Origin: Botrytis cinerea B05.10
Taxonomy: Eukaryota; Ascomycota; Leotiomycetes; Helotiales; Sclerotiniaceae
Assembly (NCBI RefSeq): GCF_000143535.2
Contig: NC_037316.1
Coordinates: forward strand, 1,178,001 to 1,242,000
Reading direction: 5' to 3'
DNA length: 64,000 nt
The notes beneath the pieces are model-generated. The model was not told the origin of the DNA and made no database searches. It saw only the letters and a list, made by a program, of their open reading frames with translations. A program made the translations under genes and the position numbers. Each line of letters opens with the position of its first letter. Position 1 is the stretch's first letter. Shown in pieces: positions 56,274 through 64,000 of the stretch.

Positions 56274-58449
56274 GAACTAGGTAGCGAAATGGAGTTATTA
56301 TGTGTTGCAATTATATATCTGTGATTTGATGGAGATGATTTTGAAGTTTTAGGGATATCAACGTGTATGAAAGAATGGTTTATAGTATTTCTACTTGGAT
56401 AATGAGTAAAAGATAAGCGGGGATGGAAATATGAGATTTATGGTCGATGGATTCGGAAATTGGTATGAAGGGGTTAATTAGCCACACCTATAGTTATTCA
56501 TAATGTAATTGATGCATACAATGATTGACCAAACAAGTTGCCTCAGAAATTAAAAAACCGACCCCATGAATGTGCGCGAAATGATGTCATATGAAATAAA
56601 CTCGGGAGACTTTTCATCGAGAGAACACATGTCACGTAACTAGCGTAAAGAGATGTAACTATTCATCTTGCTAGAAATTTCTCCCACTTAATTATTACAC
56701 CGGACTTCCAGTGAATTCTCAACTTATTTCCTGATATCATCCTACTGCCCTCCTGATCCCAACTGAAGAAGTACGCACGATCATTCTCCTCCCCCTCTCC
56801 ATATTGACCACCACACTCATTCATTCATCCCCCCATTCATTCATCTTTACCCTTCTAACTGACTCGCCTACTTTCCAAAACAATTCACATATATCACCGA
56901 CTCCTCATCCACATTCTTCCTCAAAACCATCTATCCATTTATCAACAACAACATATTAGGTACACCTCTATTTTCCAATACACAAAACTCCACTCCACCC
57001 CGAATATCGAATCTCCACCTGCACCATCCTCCTTCAACTCCGCTATCTCCCGCCCGAAAAGATCCTAAAGTAAACTAACTATAATCACACTCCCTCCCTC
57101 CTCCAAACCCCTTCTAATCCCTGCAAACAGCACTCCCGAAAATCACAAGCAGAAACACAAAGAATCCTAACTCCCAATCTACTTTCCCAGCCACCATCTA
57201 GTTTCCCAATTACAGCCACCCATCAAATTCAACCACGCATTCGCCATATCCAAAACCTTACTATCCACCCCAAACCCTCCCCCATCCAAATCTTCAATAC
57301 CCCTCCTCTCTCCTTCCTCATCCTCCATTCCGATCCCCTCATTCCAAATCCCTACATCAACATCACCATTCAAAATCCCAACTCTCACAGTCCAATTTCA
57401 GATTTCTATCATCAAAAATCAAACACACCCCACATCTACACTCATAATTATAACTACAATTACAATTACAACATTCTCAACTACTTTCCAACTCGCCCCC
57501 CCCCCCCCATCCCTCTCATCCTTCCCCTCTCATCCTTCCCCTCTCCCCCACTAAAAGAAAACACTCATTTCTCTTTCATCCCAAATCTATTACTTTAATA
57601 CTACTCAATTATCAAGAATTTTTTCAATCTATCAATTCATCGATCCATCCATCCATCCATCGTTGTATACATCCATCCATAAATATATAAAACCAATCAT
57701 TCCCTTCTTCCCATTTCCATCTCCATTTCCAAATACACAAACCAAAGTGCTCAAGTCCCGAACTTATATATCTTCCTCATACATCTATACTCATCTATAA
57801 CAAGAAGTATACATATCTTACTCAGTATACACTCATCATATATACAAGACAGACATTTCACATCACATCACAATACAACATTAGAATAAAACCATTATAT
57901 AGGATTCATCTCCATTCAATTCCATTCCTATCTTTCTTCCACTCACCTATCCACACCTAGTCCTCACTTATAAAGCCCCTCAGTCTTTTCTTCTTTTACA
58001 TCCCTAACCCTTTCCACACTTCACCAACCATCCACCATCCACTATACATCCCATGCAAAATACTCCCCCCCTTTCCCCCTTCTGATCTCAGAGCTCCAAG
58101 TCCTTTCTATAAACACCCAACCCCCGCTTTCACCAATAAACAATAAACCTACATCCACAAGCCCCTTTACTAATATAAAAGAGCCATATACATAAGGCAA
58201 CGCACTCTCGGGTATTTTGCTTGTAAAGTCAAAAAATCGCGTCGAAGAAATGTACAAAAAGAGCAAAAGCAAGTACAAACAAAAATTAGCAAGCTTAAGC
58301 AAAAACAGAACCTCCTGCAATTGTTCAATTCGTTCTCATCAATTCTTCCCATCCTTCATATCCTCCAATGCTTTAAACAACACGTATCATATCCCAACAT
58401 CTCAACATCTCAAACATCCACACCAAAAAAACTTCACATCAGTAAATAT
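56274..58449. other. pyrimidine-rich intergenic region
   Basis: About 2.2 kb, strongly C/T-rich on the plus strand from about 56.7 kb to 58.2 kb, with CCATCCATC and CCCTCTCATCCTT short repeats and a C run near 57500. No gene is supported. It includes the 3' flank of the small membrane-protein gene and, at its right end, the 3' flank of the RabGAP gene on the opposite strand. Confidence 0.5.
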
Positions 58450-61400
58450 TTATTTCCCCTCAGTACTAACCGCGGCTTTCTTTCCCCATCCCCAGAACCC
58501 ACCACCGCTAGCTGTAGCTGGTACACTAGCTGGCGCGCTTGGTGTTTCAATCTTGGGAGCAATACCTTTCGCAGGTATAGTTGTCATCGATCTATCAAGA
58601 CTAGGTTTTGTCATGTGTCCAAACGCCGTGGTTGGCAATTCAGCATTTTGTAATCCAGCCAACATCTTCTTCAAGCTCTCTAATTTAAGCTTGGATTCCT
58701 CTGCTTCTTGTTTAGCAACCGCTTCAGCAGTTTTTGCCTGTACAAGTTTTAGAAGCAATGCATCGGAATCTACGTCTTCCCTGGGAGAATGCTGCTGTTC
58801 AGACGATGTAGAGGCGCGAGGATTATCATTCTCTCTGAGATTCTGCGGAGATATAAGGCTTGAACTTCGTTTATTGTAAGTTGTGGCCACTGAACGGTTG
58901 GAATTTGAGCGAACAAGTTTCAATTCTCGAAGTCCTCCTGTAGTTGCACTTTTGACACCCCACTCAATTTCATGATCTCTTGACCCATCCGGTGTCGACT
59001 GGGCACTCTTCCTTGAATTCCGCAAGTCATGTACTTGTTTCTCCAATCGTTGTCTGTCTTGATGTGAATTTCGTACATGAGCTTGGGTTTCCCTGATTTG
59101 ATCTCGCAGATTACTAATTTCTTGGTCTTGCTCAACGATCCGCCTGCTCAATTCTTGAGACCTCGATGCCTCGATGAGGAGCTGTTCTTTCGATCGATCG
59201 AGTTCTTCCCGAAGTTGAGATCTTGTCAACATCATAGAAGATCTCCGATTCTCGACGGGGTTCAGGAAACGATCTTCCACAATATCAAGTAGACTAGAAA
59301 TATCTTCGGTAGTAATGGGGAGAGCGGTGGCTTCATTAATCTCCGACTCATCAACAACGTTGGATGTCGTCGGCTGCTCGTCTCTGGACACTCCATCTAG
59401 ACTCGCTTCCTCTGCAATTGCGTCCATTCCCTTGACTGTTTCAACACTGACGTCACTCTCAGAGTTTTCTACTCCTTCCTCACTGGTTTTCCTCCTCAAT
59501 GCATCGATCAGTGGCTGCACAGCAGTCCTATCTTCTTCACGTTCCTCCCTCTCTCTTTGCAATTCTGTGGCAAGTATAGCATGATCTCGTTGCATCTCAC
59601 TCAGAGCCATCAAAAGATCTTCAATTTGAGTATGCAAATTTTTATCTTTGTTGACTGGGGTTTTCGCTGCACTGACACTAGCAAACGATTGGGCCCGAAT
59701 TGAGGCGCCATCAGCAGTCGCGGAATCACGAGAGACGCTGGTCGCATCCGTTGAAGTGCTCAGCATACTTTCAGATCCGCTACCCTCTATAGAATTTAAT
59801 GTGGAAGCTAAACTCTGCTTTGAAGGGGATCTTCTCAAGAAACTGACGGGTCGTGATGGGGCGCTAAGCCCTGGGCTGGGAGTGAGATTGGCCGATTTTG
59901 TTGACGAATTTGAGCCAGCCCATAATCGTCCGAGAAATCGTGAGGCTGCTGACCCCACATCAGATGGAATAGCAGTGTCAACAATCTGAGACTCCCGATA
60001 GCCCGCTTCTAAATTCTGAAGGCTTTCGTGTGTTACAATCCCTGTCAGACTAACAAAATCATTGACAAATTCATCGGCATTGTAATGATAAACATCCCAC
60101 AACCCCCTGGAGAGAAGTAATTGCATTACATCCTCGAATTCTGTACAAGACAAGATTTTGGTTTCATTTTTTCTCATCAATGATAGAGCAACTCGCATGA
60201 TAGTTTCTGAAGCACCTTCTGCAAATATAACATCGTAGATTCGGAAAAGCATCGGCAAAGGACAAGTGGTAGCAAAAAATGATAGGAACCACTGAGAAAC
60301 GTATGCAGGTTCGACTTGTAAAACATCAAGATGTGTAGATAGAGCCGGTAGATGCAATTTTAGCAATTCTCGAAATTGGTGTATTCGAACGTGGAGACCG
60401 GAGAGATCAGGAAGGAAGCAATTTCGTAGGTCATAATGTTCCATGAGACTACAGATTATTAGCAAGTATTCTGAAAGGTCGCATAGTTGATATCTTACCG
60501 TACGAGCACACAGAATGCTTGCTTATCCCCCATGTGCATCAATAAAGGCCCAACAAGAAATCCCAAGCCTTGACAATACCCAATCTTATGGTCATATAAA
60601 CTGAAGCATTTGAGGACTCTTCCCAACATGCGCTGCCCATCTCCCTCTGGATCACGAAACATCTCTACACCGGGAAAGCTTCGCCCCAAATCTTTGCCAA
60701 TAATTCCTTCATATGGACTTGACTCGCCACAGAGTCTATCGAATTGCTCCTCCAATAGCCTGTCGCGGGCTCCTGACATACTCTGCCACACTACACCTCG
60801 CAATGGCGGGGGGATACCACTTCTAATCTTCTTCGACAATAGCGTAGGCAAATATTGAGCAGTTCTAGGGTAGTCTTGTACGAGTGCGGCGTAAAATTCG
60901 AGGTCGGTCATAGGGGGCGGAGGGGTGACGGAGTACCGAAGGGCTGAAGGTGTAGGGCCATTAACCAATTTTTTGAGATGTTGCATAGATGGTGGCCTGG
61001 ATTGAGCTCGAGCTCGTTGTTTCTCAACCTTCTGAACTTTTGCGATGCCAGACTTCGGGTTGGAGGCGATGGCATTGTTTTCTTGCTCTAGCCTGGCTAG
61101 CAGCAAAGCTGTGGACTGCAACATGTCAGTATTGGAAGAATGTACGCGTCTTTCGTAACCTTACACCATCGGATTCCTGGTTTCGCGGCTGTTGTTCCTC
61201 TGTCTTCTCTAATTCCTCCCAATTGACCTCCTCTACTGATGTATCAGAGCTATCGCTTGCCCTCCTCGAACCATTTTGTTCCGACTCTGCTGATTCCGAA
61301 CCTGTAGGCGTGGGCACTTCATTGCCATTTGGATCTACCATTGTAATTCTCGGCGAGTCTTCCAGAGTGCCCGTTTCCGTGTCCTTCCCTGTTACATCCA

Positions 61401-61620
61401 TTATGCTCATTATCGTCTGCCTTTTGTCGGTAGGCGTAATTATCTCCTCGCCCGTCTCCAATTCCTCATTTGTGATGATCTTGTCGGAATGTCTCTTCGT
61501 GTCGAGTGTCAAAATTGGCGGCTCGGAAAGTCGCACTGTGACCATCGAATCATGCTGCATAGCCTGTCCCTCCTGGTGTACTCTTTCCTCCACTTCAACT
61601 CGATTCAGGGTGGGTTCCAT
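58450..61620 (-). CDS. TBC-domain RabGAP with coiled-coil tail (Gyp5/EVI5 type)
   Basis: Three exons, 61620-61165, 61115-60499 and 60448-58450, give 1023 residues. The first ATG (61620) is chosen; the frame upstream has only a TTG. TBC domain spans about residues 245-460: KKIRSGIPPPLRGVVW, IIGKDLGRSFP with the arginine finger (Arg297), then KIGYCQGLGFLVGPLL with the glutamine finger (Gln334), and VSQWFLSFFATTCPLPMLFRIYD across the second intron. Dual-finger TBC proteins speed GTP hydrolysis by Rab GTPases. Downstream lie predicted coiled coils (IEDLLMALSEMQRDHAIL; SRRIVEQDQEISNLRDQIRE; AVAKQEAEESKLKLESLKKM), as in yeast Gyp5/Gyl1 and animal EVI5, which act in Golgi-to-surface traffic. The extreme C-terminus has FWGWGKKAA, a tryptophan motif. 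The acidic N-terminus is disordered. Rab specificity is inferred. Confidence 0.9.
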
Positions 61621-64000
61621 TCTGGCCTCGAAGTCTCGAGAACGAGCGTCGTCGCGTTGCAATCAGGTAAATAGGTCGGAATGACAATCAAGGCACCCCA
61701 ACCTCTGTTCAAAAATTGGTTCACTCCACTGCAATTAAACACAAAAGGAAAAAAATCAACCTTCAGTCTATGCCCTTGAGTTTCTCTTCTCACACACAAA
61801 CAGATTTGGATGACCCGAGGTGGAAGAATTCCCAAAGCAGAACCACCCCCTATGAGTGTAACCCGAGAGACAATTTATTACTGGTTGCACAATTCGATGA
61901 GACCAGTCGATGAATGTTCACAAACAAGCCGTCACACTTTGTCAAATAGCAAAGCAGGCCGACAGGCAGAGGAGAAATGGACGCGCGCACGGAGATCGGA
62001 TGTTTGATGTTTCAAGGAAACGTGGGTGGTAAATGCAATGCTGGACGGCAGCCGTTGAAAGTTAAGCGCAAACCAGGTTATCGTGAAAGTCGTGAAATAT
62101 GGAATAAGTATGTACAAAGTGAAATTGAAACAAGAGTACAAAGTACTTTTTCGGAAGAAAGGGGTGGAGGTGGATAGATGGGTAAAATGAGGAAGTGAGC
62201 GAGAGCGCGAGAGAGTGAGAGAGTGTGTGAGTGAGCGACTGGTGACTGGCGACTGGTGATCGAGATGGGGATGGGGATGGAGATGGAGATGGGAGATGGG
62301 AGGAGACGATGACTGAAAAGAGTGTGTGACTTTTTCTCTCATATAAATATGAGTGTTGTGATTGTAAAATTATATCTCACTGGCAAGAAGGAAAAGAATG
62401 TATCAGATGTTTTTTTAGTCTTTTTTTTTTTTTTTTCCCTTTCCCTTCCGTCAACCATACATACATCGATGGGTACACAACGACTGTATAAACAATTCCC
62501 TAGCATTGTATTATTATTCTCATTATTATGCTGTCCGTCCCTTCACACAGTGTCGTGGGAGCTCGTAGTCAGAGTATGATGAGGAGGATGGGGAAGGAGT
62601 TGATAGGAAGTTGCTGGGATGGATGGATGGATGGGTGGATGGATGGATGCAGCGGTGAGATGGCCCAAAAGTAATTTGGGGGAGGGGGGTAAAGAACGGC
62701 CATAGGTCGACGGACAACGTGCATATCTTTTTCTACTCTCTCTCGACCAGCGAACGGAGCACCGATACTGAAGCAGGTACGATGTACAGAGTACAGAGAG
62801 TACACGGTAGCCATGAGATATTAGATGGCGCCCAGATGTCGAATGCACATTTCAAGGTGGGTGGGTGAAATTGAGAGACGCTCAATCCAGTAAGGACGAA
62901 TGAATTAATGAATTCCCCCCCAAGCCAAGCCAAGTTACCCAACTTTTCCGACGACCGGGATCAAATGAATTATATGGGAAAAAGTGGAATGCGCCATGGG
63001 CCAAGCAGAGAGAGAAACAAGCATTAAGGGGGTGGAAGCATAATTTCAGGGGAAATGCAACTCTTCTGCTGCTTTTGTGCAGATAGACACCTTGCAGACA
63101 GACTCACTCACACATGCATCCGTCGTCAGAGTACAGCATCGAGGCAAGTAATACGTTCTCCTCTGTCCATCGCAGGTATCGGTATCGGGAGTTATCTATC
63201 ACCCACCCACCATGGTCCATGTCAAATTGAGTTCTTGCGTGGTTCATGTTCATGGCACATCAATGCTTCTCTTCTCAATCCAATCAGATCCCCAGATGCC
63301 GACATCATAGACGCCGAGAAGAGATTAGGTTTAGTGATCTCATATCTGACAACACAGCTAGCGACGGTAGATACAAAGTATGATAGGAGATAGCAAGATC
63401 AGGACTAGCAGCATCTCAGTCATTTTAGTCATCTCAGGTATTTCCATCGCCTCAATCACCTCCATCGCCTCAACCAGCTTAACCACCTCCATCACCCCAA
63501 GGCGAAACCAGTACGAACCACACCACCACCACATCACATCAATGATAGGCATTACCCAACCAACCATCCACAACCACTTACCACTTCCCACTTCACACTT
63601 CACACACACCCACTTACCACACACCCACTTACCACATCCAACCACTTACCCCTGAACTAACCTCATCTCCAATAGTCCTAGTCCTAGCCCTAGTCCTAGT
63701 CGCACGCATGTAGCAGCCACTAGCGCGACGGTAGAACCAACAGAACCCACCACCAGAATTCTAGAGCAAATAACCTAGTGGAGCCCACGCCAAATAGAGT
63801 CAACCAGCTGGCATTTTCAATCTAGACTGACTCTCTCTCGCCCTCTCTGAAATGTGCCGACTCGGGACTCACCTTTGTTCCTTCTGGTCTCTGGTCTCTG
63901 GTCTCTGAACCTAGCTGGCGTGAGGAAACCTAAAACGGGTCTTGCATAGTGGGATGGATGGATAGATGTTTGACAGAACGGACGGATAAATAAATAAATA
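61621..64000. other. RabGAP promoter and low-complexity right edge
   Basis: No gene is supported. The segment should hold the RabGAP promoter and leader. Low-complexity tracts: GAGAGCGAGAGAGTG-like repeats near 62190-62235, GGGGATGGAGATG runs near 62265-62300, a T run near 62418, GGATGGATG tetramers at 62617-62650, CCCACTTACCACACA repeats near 63600-63640, and a TCTGGTC repeat near 63885-63907. The window ends in non-coding sequence. Confidence 0.5.
62617..62650 (+). repeat. tetramer microsatellite (GGAT)n
   Basis: About eight GGAT copies with one GGGT variant; a related CCAT array lies at about 57640-57660 on the same strand in complementary form. Confidence 0.85.

Noticed and set aside
57179..57388. 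69-codon minus frame rich in G, D and W
   Set aside because: It starts with GTG, lies in strongly pyrimidine-biased DNA that favours such composition, and has no upstream exon.
1..64000. Secondary-metabolite or effector gene cluster
   Set aside because: No polyketide synthase, peptide synthetase, terpene cyclase, P450 or transporter genes were found; the genes are unrelated housekeeping functions.

Overview
The window looks like nuclear DNA of a filamentous ascomycete, most probably a Leotiomycete of the Botrytis/Sclerotinia type; that placement is inferred from gene content and style, not from a database match. The support is protein-coding genes with short introns (about 50-140 nt, GTATGT/GTAAGT donors, YAG acceptors, CTAAC-like branch sites), long Q/P/S-rich open reading frames, fungal NMA111-type and INCENP-type proteins, and gene-rich stretches alternating with AT-rich gene-poor DNA carrying decayed repeats. 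No bacterial operon, CRISPR array, tRNA or rRNA gene was seen.

Layout. 0.25-7.05 kb: three minus-strand genes, a SNF11/SS18-type SWI/SNF subunit, a secreted GDSL (CE16-like) esterase and a mitochondrial acyl-CoA dehydrogenase. A shared upstream region (7.05-8.0 kb) separates these from plus-strand genes: a Sli15/INCENP chromosomal-passenger protein (8.0-12.2 kb), a large J-domain protein (14.4-17.7 kb), a 5.5 kb gene-free tract full of microsatellites, and an unrecognised 1333-residue Q/N-rich protein built around two different repeat families (23.3-27.3 kb). A doubtful two-exon gene lies at 28.5 kb. Minus strand again: NMA111, the double HtrA-type nuclear serine protease (30.6-33.9 kb), and a small Myb/SANT-like nuclear protein (36.5-37.2 kb).

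37.2-56.0 kb is a gene desert. It holds hairpins and inverted repeats, a four-unit ~104 bp tandem array (40.66-41.06 kb), a stop-interrupted pseudogene fragment (44.7-45.0 kb), a GC-richer repeat-like block (46.8-49.5 kb) and a three-unit ~80 bp tandem array (50.3-50.5 kb). It probably derives from decayed transposons, perhaps with RIP mutation, but no transposase or reverse transcriptase could be read. Genes return with a short single-pass membrane protein (56.0 kb) and a TBC-domain RabGAP of Gyp5/EVI5 type (58.45-61.6 kb, minus). The last 2.4 kb is promoter and low-complexity DNA.

The genes are ordinary, largely unlinked housekeeping functions (chromatin remodelling, mitosis, protein quality control, vesicle traffic, fatty/branched-chain acid oxidation) plus one secreted carbohydrate esterase. 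They do not form a biosynthetic cluster. The least explained objects are the two-repeat Q/N-rich protein at 23-27 kb, the in-frame N-terminal extension of NMA111, and the tandem arrays in the desert. Exon boundaries below were derived by hand from splice signals and reading-frame continuity; none is confirmed by RNA.
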